Positions 1-6,718 are shown, counted from the stretch's first letter. The stretch is 13,718 nucleotides of DNA from an uncultured Verrucomicrobiota bacterium (GCA_937873255.1 CALMVM010000010.1:1-13718), one strand, 5' to 3'. Notes: generated by a model from the letters alone, not told the origin. Numbers and translations: made by a program.

Positions 1-34
1 GACATGGGCATTGCGCGAAACCGCGATTTTCCCC

Positions 35-61
35 TTAACTCCGCAACAATCGTGCCGATGA
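35..61 (+). promoter_or_regulatory. Candidate sigma-28 (FliA-type) promoter of fliD
   Basis: TTAA at 35-38 is followed after 15 bases by GCCGATGA at 54-61. The sigma-28 consensus is TAAA-N15-GCCGATAA, so the -35 matches 3 of 4 bases, the -10 matches 7 of 8, and the spacing is exact. Transcription would start near 68 and give a leader of about 39 bases before the fliD ATG. The flgK promoter in this window has the same layout. Positions 1-106 contain no gene that I can support. Confidence 0.6.
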
Positions 62-106
62 ACGGAAGGGACACGGTCCCGCCGCCGTCTTTTCACTTCT
101 CCAACC

Positions 107-1831
107 ATGGCCCTTTCAATCTCAGGTCTCGTCTCCGGCATGGACTGGCAGTCCCTCGTGACCCAGCTCGTGAACGCCGACCGCGCGCCCGAGACGGCGA
201 TGCAGACCCAGCAGACGACGAACAACTCGAAGATCAGCGCCCTGGCGACGATCAAGACGCAGCTCAACGCGCTGGCCTCTTCGCTGACCTCCTTGCAGGA
301 CTCGTCCCTTTTCCACGCGCACACCACGACCGTCGGCAACGCGGCGCTCGGCTGGACCGCCGCCGGCTCGGCGCAGACGCCCAACGGCCCCTACACCGTC
401 GCCGTCACGCAGCTCGCCGTCGCCGCCGCCCGGCAGGGCACGGCGCACGTCGGCTCGGGCCTCAGCGCGTCGGGCGATGTCAGCGGCGTATCGCTGGCGA
501 CCGTGCCCACCGCGACGGCCGTCAAGGCCGGCAATTTCCAGATCAACGGCGCGACGGTCTCGGTGGCGACGACGGATTCGCTCCAGGACGTTTTCGGCAA
601 GATCAGCGCCGCGACCGGCGGCACCGTGACGGGCGCGTACGACCCCGCCACGGACAAAATCTCGCTGACGAGCAGCAGCGGCAACGTCGTGCTCGGCGCG
701 TCCAATGACACGACCAACTTCCTGTCCGTCTTCAAGCTCAACAACAACGCCTCGGGCACCGTCACCAGCAGCGGCCCGCTCGGCGCGGCGCAGTTGAGCA
801 AGCCGCTCGCCTCGTCGAACCTCGCCGGGGCCATCACCGGCACCGACGCCAGCGGCAACGGCACGTTCTCCATCAACGGCACCGCCATCGCGTTCAACAC
901 CGGCACGGACACCGTCCAATCGGTGCTCAACAAGATCAACGCCTCCGGCGCGGGCGTCACGGCGGCCTACGACGTGACCACTGACCGTTTCACGCTGACC
1001 AACAAGACCACGGGCGACCTCGGACTTTCCGTCACGGATTCCAGCGGCCTGCTGGGCGCGATGGGCCTGGGCGGCGGCTCGACGCTCGTCACCGGCCAGG
1101 ACGCGCAGTTCTCGGTCAACGGCGGCGCGTCGCAGACCAGCCATTCCAACACGCTCACCGACGCCTCCACCGGCCTGAGCGTGACGGCCGGCATGACGGG
1201 CACGTCCACGGTCAACGTCGCCTCCGACAGCACGGGTGCGACCGACGCCATCAAGGATTTCATCGCCAAGTACAACGCGGTCCAGGACACGATTGCCAAC
1301 GACACGAAGATCACCCCCGGCACGGGCGTCAAGGTCACCGGTGCCATCCTGGCCGGTGACAACGAGATCAAGGCGCTCGGCACCAGCCTGCGTTCGCTCG
1401 CGTTCTCGGCGATTCCCGGCCTCGACGGCGCGTCCGCCAGCCGCCTGCAAAGTTTCGGCATCGACTTCGTCCCCGGCTCGAACGAACTCGCCATCACCAA
1501 CCCGAGCGCGCTGTCGGGCGCGCTGTCCACCAACGCCGCCGCCGTCGCCAATTTCTTCCAGAACAGCACGAACGGCCTCGCCGCCGGGATCAACAATTAC
1601 ATCAACACCGCCACCGGCAGCAGCGGCACGCTCGCCACGCAGACCGATACGCTCAACAAGCGCAACACGTCGCTGACCGCGCAGATCGCCGCGATGGAGC
1701 GCAAGCTCACCGCCGAGACCGCCGCCTGGACGAAGGAATTCACGGCGATGGAATCCATCCAGGCCACGATGAAAGCCCAGACTACGGCGCTCAACAACGC
1801 CTTCAACAGCAAGTCGAGCAGCGACTCGTAG
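107..1831 (+). CDS. fliD: Flagellar filament cap protein FliD (HAP2)
   Basis: FliD forms the cap at the filament tip and directs insertion of exported flagellin subunits. The 574-residue protein starts with the FliD N-terminal signature (SGLVSGMDWQSLVTQLV, about residues 6-22) followed by a helical region to about residue 70. The FliD C-terminal domain runs from about 330 to 560 and ends in a long helical, Gln/Ala-rich tail. In between are two similar modules starting GNFQING (residue 142) and GTFSING (residue 252); each continues with a D...V..KI.A segment and a YD..TD..(S/T)LT segment, like the flagellin-IN motif known in FliD. The protein is longer than the Salmonella homologue, mainly in this middle part. 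There is no Shine-Dalgarno site; a TCTTTTC tract lies 12 bases before the ATG. It is the first gene of its operon, behind a sigma-28-like promoter. The assignment is secure. Confidence 0.95.
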   Translation: MALSISGLVSGMDWQSLVTQLVNADRAPETAMQTQQTTNNSKISALATIKTQLNALASSLTSLQDSSLFHAHTTTVGNAALGWTAAGSAQTPNGPYTVAVTQLAVAAARQGTAHVGSGLSASGDVSGVSLATVPTATAVKAGNFQINGATVSVATTDSLQDVFGKISAATGGTVTGAYDPATDKISLTSSSGNVVLGASNDTTNFLSVFKLNNNASGTVTSSGPLGAAQLSKPLASSNLAGAITGTDASGNGTFSINGTAIAFNTGTDTVQSVLNKINASGAGVTAAYDVTTDRFTLTNKTTGDLGLSVTDSSGLLGAMGLGGGSTLVTGQDAQFSVNGGASQTSHSNTLTDASTGLSVTAGMTGTSTVNVASDSTGATDAIKDFIAKYNAVQDTIANDTKITPGTGVKVTGAILAGDNEIKALGTSLRSLAFSAIPGLDGASASRLQSFGIDFVPGSNELAITNPSALSGALSTNAAAVANFFQNSTNGLAAGINNYINTATGSSGTLATQTDTLNKRNTSLTAQIAAMERKLTAETAAWTKEFTAMESIQATMKAQTTALNNAFNSKSSSDS

Positions 1832-1855
1832 CCGCGCAACCGGACCCTTTCACCG

Positions 1856-2512
1856 ATGAACCGTTTCCTCCTTCCCGGCCTGGCGCTCGCGCTGGCGTTG
1901 TCGGGCTGCGCGCCCGGGCTCGACAAGCGCCCGCAGTACCCGGTCGGCGCGGGGTTCGTGCCGCGCAACGTCTACAAGTCCGCCGCCGCGCTGGGCCTGC
2001 GCCGCGTCGCCCTGCTGCCACCCTACGACGGGTTGGCCGACACCAACCGCCGGCAGGATCTCGACCGCAATTTCGCCACCGAACTCAACGCCGCCGGCCG
2101 CTTCGAGGTCGTCGCCATCAGCCGCAACGAACTCGTCGCGCTGTGCGGACGCGACCAGATCAATTCCGCCGAGCCGCTGCCCCCGCGTCTGTTGGCGGCG
2201 ATCCGGGGCGAGTACGGGGCGGAGGCAGTGATGTTCGTGGACATCACACAGGATGATCCCTACCGGCCGATCACCCTCGGCGTACGCGCCAAGCTCATCG
2301 ACACGCGCTCGGGCACGCTGGCGACGTTGTGGTCGTGCGACTCGGTGTTCAACGCCGGCAACCCCGCCGTGGCCAACTCCGCGCGCCGCTTCCAACTGGA
2401 GGAAGGCCGCCAGCAATTTCCCGCCGATCAGGACGGCAGCAGCGTCCTGCTCAGCCCCGCGCGCTTCGCCCGCTACGCCGCCAACGCCACGTTCGCCACG
2501 CTGCCCCGCTAA
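1856..2512 (+). CDS. Putative outer-membrane lipoprotein, CsgG/FlgO-like fold, function unknown
   Basis: I do not recognise a named family with certainty. The 218-residue protein begins with a lipoprotein signal peptide: hydrophobic residues 4-15, then the lipobox LSGC with Cys18 as acylation site. The next residue is Ala, which favours outer-membrane sorting under the E. coli Asp+2 rule. The mature part has the order seen in CsgG/FlgO/TolB-N type domains: a strand RRVALLPP, a helix with LDRNFATEL, a strand GRFEVVAIS, a region ending YGAEAVMFVDI, then LGVRAKLIDTRSGTL. Two further cysteines (97 and 161) could form a disulfide. It lies 24 bases after fliD and 25 bases before the next gene, so it is very probably co-transcribed with filament genes. 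A role in outer-membrane support of the flagellum, like FlgO in Vibrio, is inferred only from fold pattern and position. Confidence 0.75.
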   Translation: MNRFLLPGLALALALSGCAPGLDKRPQYPVGAGFVPRNVYKSAAALGLRRVALLPPYDGLADTNRRQDLDRNFATELNAAGRFEVVAISRNELVALCGRDQINSAEPLPPRLLAAIRGEYGAEAVMFVDITQDDPYRPITLGVRAKLIDTRSGTLATLWSCDSVFNAGNPAVANSARRFQLEEGRQQFPADQDGSSVLLSPARFARYAANATFATLPR

Positions 2513-2537
2513 AAATTTTCCGCCACCCCGCACCGCC

Positions 2538-2843
2538 ATGGAAATCTCCAGCTTCTCCAACCCCTCGCCGACCCCGCCCTCGAAGCCCGCGCCGTCCGGC
2601 GTCCGCAACGGCGCGGCTAGCGCCAGCGGCCCCGCCGCGCCGGTCGCTTCCGACCAGTCCGTCAACCTCGGCGCGGTCCAATCCATCCAACAAGCCATGA
2701 ACAACCTGCCCGACTCCCGCGCCGACGTGGTCGCGCGCGGCAAGGCGCTTGCCGCCTCCGCCACCTATCCGGCCGCCGAAATCATCAACAAGCTGGCCGA
2801 GATGTTCATCGAGGACGCCGAGGCCGCCATGAACGCCGACTGA
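2538..2843 (+). CDS. Small protein with FlgM-like C-terminus (candidate anti-sigma-28 factor)
   Basis: This is a 101-residue protein. The same frame is open upstream to 2253, but the ATG at 2538 lies just after the stop of the lipoprotein gene and is the only start that avoids a long overlap. Residues 1-40 are rich in Ser, Pro and Ala and look disordered. Residues 44-95 are predicted helical, with the pattern LPDSRADVVARGKALAASAT (57-76), then YPAAEIINKLAEMFI (77-91). This resembles the FlgM C-terminus, where a 'PD.R...V..L..AI..G.Y.VD...IA..ML' pattern forms the sigma-28 binding helices. A disordered N-terminus also fits FlgM, which is exported. flgM is usually near flgA/flgN, so a place between fliD and fliS would be unusual. 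The product may instead be an unrelated small flagellar protein. The coding call is firm, the function tentative. Confidence 0.7.
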   Translation: MEISSFSNPSPTPPSKPAPSGVRNGAASASGPAAPVASDQSVNLGAVQSIQQAMNNLPDSRADVVARGKALAASATYPAAEIINKLAEMFIEDAEAAMNAD

Positions 2844-2878
2844 GCCGATTTTCGACCCTCTTTTCCCCGTTTCCAGCC

Positions 2879-3286
2879 ATGAACACCGCCCACCGCTACG
2901 CCCAGGCCTACCGCACCGCCAGCGTCGAAACCGCCAGCCCCGCCAAGTTGATCCTCATGTTGTTCGACGGCGCGGTGCGTTTCCTCCACCAGGCGCTCGC
3001 CGGCTTCGACCTGCCCGCCGCCGCCGCCCGCAACGAGGCGATCACCGGCAACATCCTCAAGAGCCAACGCATCATCGCGGAACTGCGCGGCAGCCTGAAC
3101 CTAGAAAAGGGCGGCGAGGTCGGCCAGACCCTTCATCGGCTCTACAGTTTCATGGACGCGCAGCTCCGCGAGGCGAACCTCAAAAAGGACCGCGCGCCGA
3201 TCCTCCTGACCCAGGAACTCCTCACCGAGGTGCGTTCGGGTTGGGCGCAGATGATGCAGCAACAGCCGGCGGCGCTCGCGGCCTGA
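2879..3286 (+). CDS. fliS: Flagellin export chaperone FliS
   Basis: FliS binds the C-terminus of flagellin in the cytoplasm, stops premature polymerisation and delivers it to the export gate. The 135-residue length matches the family. The conserved FliS N-terminus is visible: Tyr7 and Tyr11, then ETASPAKLILMLFDGAVRFL (residues 17-36). A helical bundle follows, with IIAELRGSLNLEKGGEVG and LLTEVRSGWAQM near the end. It sits between the FlgM-like gene and the FliT-like gene, which recalls the common fliD-fliS-fliT order. The start is supported by TTTTCCCC at 2861-2868, 10 bases before the ATG; no Shine-Dalgarno site is present. Flagellin, its client, is not in this window. The assignment is secure. 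Confidence 0.95.
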   Translation: MNTAHRYAQAYRTASVETASPAKLILMLFDGAVRFLHQALAGFDLPAAAARNEAITGNILKSQRIIAELRGSLNLEKGGEVGQTLHRLYSFMDAQLREANLKKDRAPILLTQELLTEVRSGWAQMMQQQPAALAA

Positions 3287-3299
3287 CCCGTTTTTGTCC

Positions 3300-3689
3300 A
3301 TGGACGCGAGCGATTCTCAAAAGAGGTTCTGGCGGCTGCTGTCGGACTACGAGGAGTTGACGCGCGGCGAGACGGCCGCCGTGCAGCACCGCGATTATCC
3401 GTCGCTCGAAGACGCGCAGACGCTCAAGGCGACAATTTTGCCCGTGCTCCAGCGCACCGCCGCGAGCCTGGGCCTGGACCGCACCAACTGCCCGGCGCTC
3501 GTCGTCCGCCTCGACGCCATCGCCGCCGCCGAGGCCGCCAACCTGGAAACGCTCGCCGTCCGGCGCACGGCCATGCAGACACGCGTCGGCGAGATGGACA
3601 CGACCCGGCAGCGGCTGCGCACGTTGAGGAATTATCACGCGGACCCCTCGCCCGGCTACGCGGCAGGCAGCTTCGCCGCCTGCGGTTGA
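3300..3689 (+). CDS. FliT/FlgN-like flagellar export chaperone
   Basis: This 129-residue, all-helical protein follows fliS by 13 bases, the position of fliT in many flagellar operons. Sequence features fit the FliT/FlgN group: an N-terminal helix (FWRLLSDYEELTRGETAAV), a segment EDAQTLKATILPVL that resembles the 'LE.L...K..LL..L' pattern, then a long charged helix with Asn/Glu/Arg heptads (AAEAANLETLAVRRTAMQTR) and a short tail. FliT binds FliD, encoded at the head of this operon, and in enterobacteria also modulates FlhDC; FlgN binds FlgK/FlgL. A separate FlgN candidate lies beside flgK, so FliT is the better reading here. A TTG in frame at 3294 is possible, but the ATG at 3300 is preferred. 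Sequence similarity is weak, as usual for this family, and the call rests largely on context. Confidence 0.7.
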   Translation: MDASDSQKRFWRLLSDYEELTRGETAAVQHRDYPSLEDAQTLKATILPVLQRTAASLGLDRTNCPALVVRLDAIAAAEAANLETLAVRRTAMQTRVGEMDTTRQRLRTLRNYHADPSPGYAAGSFAACG

Positions 3690-3707
3690 GGAACCCGATC
3701 ACCGCGC

Positions 3708-4472
3708 ATGAATGCTGCTCTGCATAGTCGGAATTTGATCTTCCTGCCCGATCCCATGGCCGCCGCCGATTCGACTTCCGCGGACGCGGAACCCGACGCG
3801 CTCGTCCGGCACGCCGCCGTCTGCCGGGAGGCGTGCTCGCAGTTGACGCTCGCCATCGTCCACGAGATGAACAGCCTTACCGGCGGCATCGCCGTGCTCA
3901 GCGAGGTTTATCTGCAAGAGGCGAGCGCCGGCCTGCCGATGGGCGAGGGGCTCGAATTGATCCACCAGAGCACGCGCCGGCTCCAGACGTTCGTACGCGA
4001 CCTCGAACGCGTCCACGGACCGTTGCGCGTGGAGTCGAGCTACCTGAACATCGGCGAAACGGTGCGCGGACTCCTGGAACTATTCATGCCCGTCCTGCCG
4101 AAGGACACAGTCATCGAGACCGACATCGAGCCCGAGGAAATGGCCACCTGCCTGGACGAGGCGCGGTTTCGCCACGCCCTGCTCGGCCTGACCCTGAACA
4201 TTCGCGATGCCCTCGCCGCCCGGCCCGAACCCGGACACGGGTTGCGCGTGTCGCTACGCCGTCTGCCCGACGACCGGGCGGAACTCGTCCTCGTCCCGAC
4301 GGACGCCGCCGGCGTGGACATCCGCGCCGGGTTGCCCGAAACGGACCCGCGCCGCGCCGACGCCGATGCGCGCCTGGCTGACGCGACCCTCGTCTTTGAA
4401 GAACTCGGCGGCCGGCTGACGCGCGGCGGCCACGGCGAATACATCGCCGAGTTGCCGCTCGTCGTCTGCTGA
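3708..4472 (+). CDS. Histidine-kinase-like protein with degenerate ATP-binding domain
   Basis: The 254-residue protein has no membrane segment and no recognisable sensor domain. A DHp-like helix carries the H-box IVHEMNSLTGGI with candidate phospho-acceptor His52. A HATPase-like part follows: LNIGETVRGLLELF (113-126), then an N-box-like segment LLGLTLNIRDAL with Asn164. The G1 box (DxGxG) is not intact; the equivalent stretch reads VPTDAAGVDI. The end (EELGGRLTRGGHGEYIAELPL) resembles the G2 and last strand of HATPase domains. Family knowledge says loss of G1 usually harms ATP binding, so it may act as a phosphotransfer or phosphatase partner rather than an active kinase. The response regulator gene starts 20 bases downstream and is the likely partner. 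ATG 3756 (Met17) is an alternative start, preceded by a T/C-rich stretch like those of neighbouring genes, giving 238 residues. Confidence 0.7.
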   Translation: MNAALHSRNLIFLPDPMAAADSTSADAEPDALVRHAAVCREACSQLTLAIVHEMNSLTGGIAVLSEVYLQEASAGLPMGEGLELIHQSTRRLQTFVRDLERVHGPLRVESSYLNIGETVRGLLELFMPVLPKDTVIETDIEPEEMATCLDEARFRHALLGLTLNIRDALAARPEPGHGLRVSLRRLPDDRAELVLVPTDAAGVDIRAGLPETDPRRADADARLADATLVFEELGGRLTRGGHGEYIAELPLVVC

Positions 4473-4492
4473 ACCGCTCTCCTTTTTCCGCC

Positions 4493-5755
4493 ATGCCCGA
4501 TCTCCAGACCATCCTGCTCGTCGACGACGACGAACGCGTGTTGGAAATGCTCACGCTCTCGGTGCGCGGCGAAGGCTTCGAGGCCGAGGCGTTCCAGGAC
4601 CCACGCGAGGCGCTCGAACGCGCGAAAACGACGCCGTTCGCGGTCGTCATCTCGGACCTGAACATGGCCGCCATGAACGGCCTGGATTTCCTCAACCGCG
4701 TCCGCGAATACCAGCCCGACGCCTCGCGCATCCTCATCACGGGCATCCTGACGCTCGACGTGGCGTTGGACGCAATCAACCGGGGGGAGATTTACCGTTT
4801 CATCGCCAAGCCGTGGATCCACGCGGAACTGGTTGTCACGATCAAGAACGCCCTGAACCGCTGCAACCTGTTGCGCGACAACCGACTGCTCCACGAGCAG
4901 ACCGCCGCGCTCAACGCGCAGTTGGCCGAGGCGAACCTCGCGCTGGCGGGCAAGGTGGTCGAGCTGAAGGAGGAAAAGGGCAACGTCGAACGCGCGTTCG
5001 GCGAGTTGCGCCAGAATTTCGATCATTCCCTGGAACTCTGCCACCGGATGCTCTCGGCGTTTCACCCGGCGTTGGGTGAGCAGGTGCGCGCCGTGGCGGA
5101 GATCTGCCGGCGGATGGCGGCGAGCGGTCGGTTGTCGGAAGAGGAGAGCCACACGTTGACGGTCAGTTCGTGGCTTTACGACATCGGGCTGATCGGACTG
5201 CCGAGGCGCTTGTGGCGGCGGATGTATTCGGTCAAGGCGCAGGAAACGCTCAGCCCCGAGGATCGCGAGGCGATCCACATCCATCCGATCCACGGCCAGA
5301 GCCTGGCGGCGTTCGTGGCGAAGCTCAAACCCGTGGGCGAGACGATCCGGGGGCACCACGAGCGGTTCGACGGCAAGGGCTATCCCGACCGACTCGAAGG
5401 CGAGATGATCCCGTGGACGGCGCGGCTCTTGGCGGTGGCGGTGTATTTCGTGGAAAGCGGATTGCCGCGCGGCGAGGCGACCGAGGCGGTGCTGGCGCGT
5501 TCGGGGACGTGGTTCGACCCGGAGGCGGTGCGGCTGCTCCTGCGCGTGATGCCGGCCATCGACGTGCCGAAGATGGCGCGCGAGGTGATGCTCGACGAGT
5601 TGCGTCCCGGCATGAGCCTGGCGCGGGGGTTGTACAGTTCGGCTGGCGTGCTGCTTTTCCCGGAGGAACAGCATCTCAGCGAATCGACGATCTCCAAGAT
5701 CCGGCACCACCACATGCTGAGCACGTTCACGCAGCGACTGCTGGTGTACGGATAG
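4493..5755 (+). CDS. Response regulator with degenerate HD-GYP output domain (RpfG-like)
   Basis: The 420-residue protein has a receiver domain (about 5-125) with acidic pocket Asp11-Asp13, phospho-acceptor Asp55 (VVISDLNM), Thr83 and Lys106. The stretch INRGEIYRFIAKPW is typical of receivers fused to HD-GYP domains. A coiled coil (about 130-178) links to an HD-GYP-type domain (about 180-345). There the HP..G motif (His264-Pro265), the HHE motif (288-290) and DGKGYP (293-298) are present. The HD motif itself, normally HDIGK, reads YDIGL (229-233), and the late Asp of the 'AVADvfDAL' segment is replaced (AVAVYFVES, 314-322). HD-GYP enzymes hydrolyse cyclic di-GMP using these residues as metal ligands, so activity here is doubtful. 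The C-terminus (LDELRPGMSLARGLYSSAGVL) is an 'LRPGM' module often found in such proteins. It forms a pair with the upstream kinase-like gene and is last in its operon. Confidence 0.88.
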   Translation: MPDLQTILLVDDDERVLEMLTLSVRGEGFEAEAFQDPREALERAKTTPFAVVISDLNMAAMNGLDFLNRVREYQPDASRILITGILTLDVALDAINRGEIYRFIAKPWIHAELVVTIKNALNRCNLLRDNRLLHEQTAALNAQLAEANLALAGKVVELKEEKGNVERAFGELRQNFDHSLELCHRMLSAFHPALGEQVRAVAEICRRMAASGRLSEEESHTLTVSSWLYDIGLIGLPRRLWRRMYSVKAQETLSPEDREAIHIHPIHGQSLAAFVAKLKPVGETIRGHHERFDGKGYPDRLEGEMIPWTARLLAVAVYFVESGLPRGEATEAVLARSGTWFDPEAVRLLLRVMPAIDVPKMAREVMLDELRPGMSLARGLYSSAGVLLFPEEQHLSESTISKIRHHHMLSTFTQRLLVYG

Positions 5756-5758
5756 AAA

Positions 5759-5806
5759 GTGTCCGGACCTCTGCAGCCCCTGCCGGGGCTGCAGAGGTCC
5801 GGACAC
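5759..5806. terminator. Perfect 22-bp inverted repeat, probable operon-end hairpin
   Basis: Arms at 5759-5780 and 5785-5806 are exact reverse complements, separated by a 4-base loop TGCC. It begins 3 bases after the regulator stop codon. Each arm contains the palindromes GTCCGGAC and CTGCAG. There is no T-tract on either side (downstream reads GCGAACGAAAACG), so it is not a classic intrinsic terminator. It may be a U-less terminator, an mRNA 3'-end stabiliser, or a copy of a palindromic genomic repeat. The hairpin itself is certain; its role is inferred from its position between operons. Confidence 0.6.
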
Positions 5807-5925
5807 GCGAACGAAAACGCGGTGAGAGGTAATGATTTGGAGGGGGCATTTTCTACCCGGCACTTCTTGCCGCCGCCGTCGCAACACCTCCGCCCGCCGG
5901 CCGGTTTCTCTCTGTAAAACACCCC

Positions 5926-5942
5926 TTGGCACACCGGATGCT
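5926..5942 (+). promoter_or_regulatory. Candidate sigma-54 promoter of the flgF operon
   Basis: The stretch TTGGCACACCGGATGCT fits the sigma-54 pattern TGGCACG-N4-TTGCT, with GG at 5928-5929 and GC at 5940-5941 in the required register; two of the 12 specified positions differ. Transcription would start near 5953, only about 2 bases before the flgF ATG. A sigma-28 reading of the same region (TAAA at 5915, then CCGGATGC) is poorer. The rest of the 199-base gap (5756-5954) holds the inverted repeat and otherwise nothing I can identify. Confidence 0.45.
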
Positions 5943-5954
5943 AAAGGGTCCGGC

Positions 5955-6704
5955 ATGAACGTCGGACTCTATCAGGGCGCGGCCTCCATGCAGGCGCTCG
6001 AACGCTGGCAGGAGGCGGTTTCCCAGAACCTCGCCTCGGCCAGCGTGCCCGGCTACAAGGGCACGTCGGTGGACTTCGACACCGTCATGAGCGCCGGCAA
6101 TGCCTCCAACCTCAACGCCCCCGGCCCGCAGGGCAACGGCGCGATGCCCCAGGCCAGCCTGCGCCGCGACCTGACCCAGGGCGAACTCCGCTCCACCGGC
6201 CAACCCGAGAACCTCGCGGTCCAGGGGCCGGGATATTTCCAGGTGCAGGGCGCGGACGGCAAACCGGCGTACACCCGCGACGGCGAGTTCCACCGCAACG
6301 CCGAGGGCACCCTCGTCACCAAGAGCGGCCTCGCCGTCCTCGGCCAGAGCGGCGCGCCCATCCACATCGACCCGAAGAAGGGCGCGATGAGCGTCGGGGC
6401 CGACGGCAAGATCACCCAGGGCGACACGCAGGTGGACCGCGTCGGCGTTTTCCAGTTCAAGGAACAGGAAGCCCGCTCGCTCAGCGGCGGCCTTTTCCGC
6501 CCCGGCGACAAGGACACCGCCGCCGCCGTCGAGCAGCCGAAGATCGCCTCCGGGTTCATCGAGCAGAGCAACGTCTCCACCCTGCGTTCGATGGTCGAAC
6601 TCATCACCGTCCAGCGCGCCTACGAGGCCAACCAGAAGGCCATCAGCGCGCACGACCAGCGGCTCTCGTCCGCGATCCAGATCCTCGGCAACCCGACCGC
6701 CTAA
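5955..6704 (+). CDS. flgF: Flagellar proximal/distal rod protein FlgF
   Basis: FlgF is a rod subunit exported through the flagellar type III apparatus and assembled in the periplasm. This 249-residue protein has the rod-protein architecture: an N-terminal helix with SQNLASASVPGYKG (residues 24-37), equivalent to the 'NNLAN..T.GYK' motif but diverged; a central D1 part with QGPGYFQVQ and AYTRDGEFHRN; and the C-terminal GFIEQSNVSTLRSMVELITV followed by QRAYEANQKAI. Its place directly before flgG, and the shorter D1 compared with FlgG, support FlgF over FlgG. The reading frame is open up to 5832, but family N-termini begin just as at Met 5955 (MNVGLYQGAASM). AAAGGG at 5943-5948 could be a weak ribosome site if transcription starts further upstream than the sigma-54 motif predicts. 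Confidence 0.9.
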   Translation: MNVGLYQGAASMQALERWQEAVSQNLASASVPGYKGTSVDFDTVMSAGNASNLNAPGPQGNGAMPQASLRRDLTQGELRSTGQPENLAVQGPGYFQVQGADGKPAYTRDGEFHRNAEGTLVTKSGLAVLGQSGAPIHIDPKKGAMSVGADGKITQGDTQVDRVGVFQFKEQEARSLSGGLFRPGDKDTAAAVEQPKIASGFIEQSNVSTLRSMVELITVQRAYEANQKAISAHDQRLSSAIQILGNPTA

Positions 6705-6718
6705 CCCATTTTTGACCT

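Noticed and set aside
122..1450. A 442-codon open frame on the minus strand opposite fliD
   Set aside because: The composition is Arg/Gly/Ala/Val-rich without domains, and the + strand FliD is unmistakable.
2253..2537. Upstream extension of the FlgM-like frame inside the lipoprotein gene
   Set aside because: The extension overlaps the lipoprotein gene and encodes low-complexity Arg/Pro/Ser/Ala sequence. The ATG at 2538 follows the lipoprotein stop and gives a compact protein.
2844..2851. GCCGATTT before fliS as a sigma-28 -10 element
   Set aside because: No TAAA-like -35 is found 14-16 bases upstream, and the gene lies in a tight operon. The same applies to GCCGAAAT at 12731-12738 before flgL.
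5844..5872. GGCAC...TTGCC (5860-5871) as a second sigma-54 site before flgF
   Set aside because: The distance between the GG and GC elements is two bases too short for sigma-54 recognition.
5832..5954. N-terminal extension of FlgF (41 codons)
   Set aside because: Family N-termini start at the Met of 5955, and the extension is Arg-rich and would cover the promoter region.
4040..5956. A 638-codon open frame on the minus strand
   Set aside because: It runs antisense to two well-supported + strand signalling genes, has low-complexity Arg/His/Gln-rich composition and no family resemblance. This is a normal by-product of GC-rich coding DNA.
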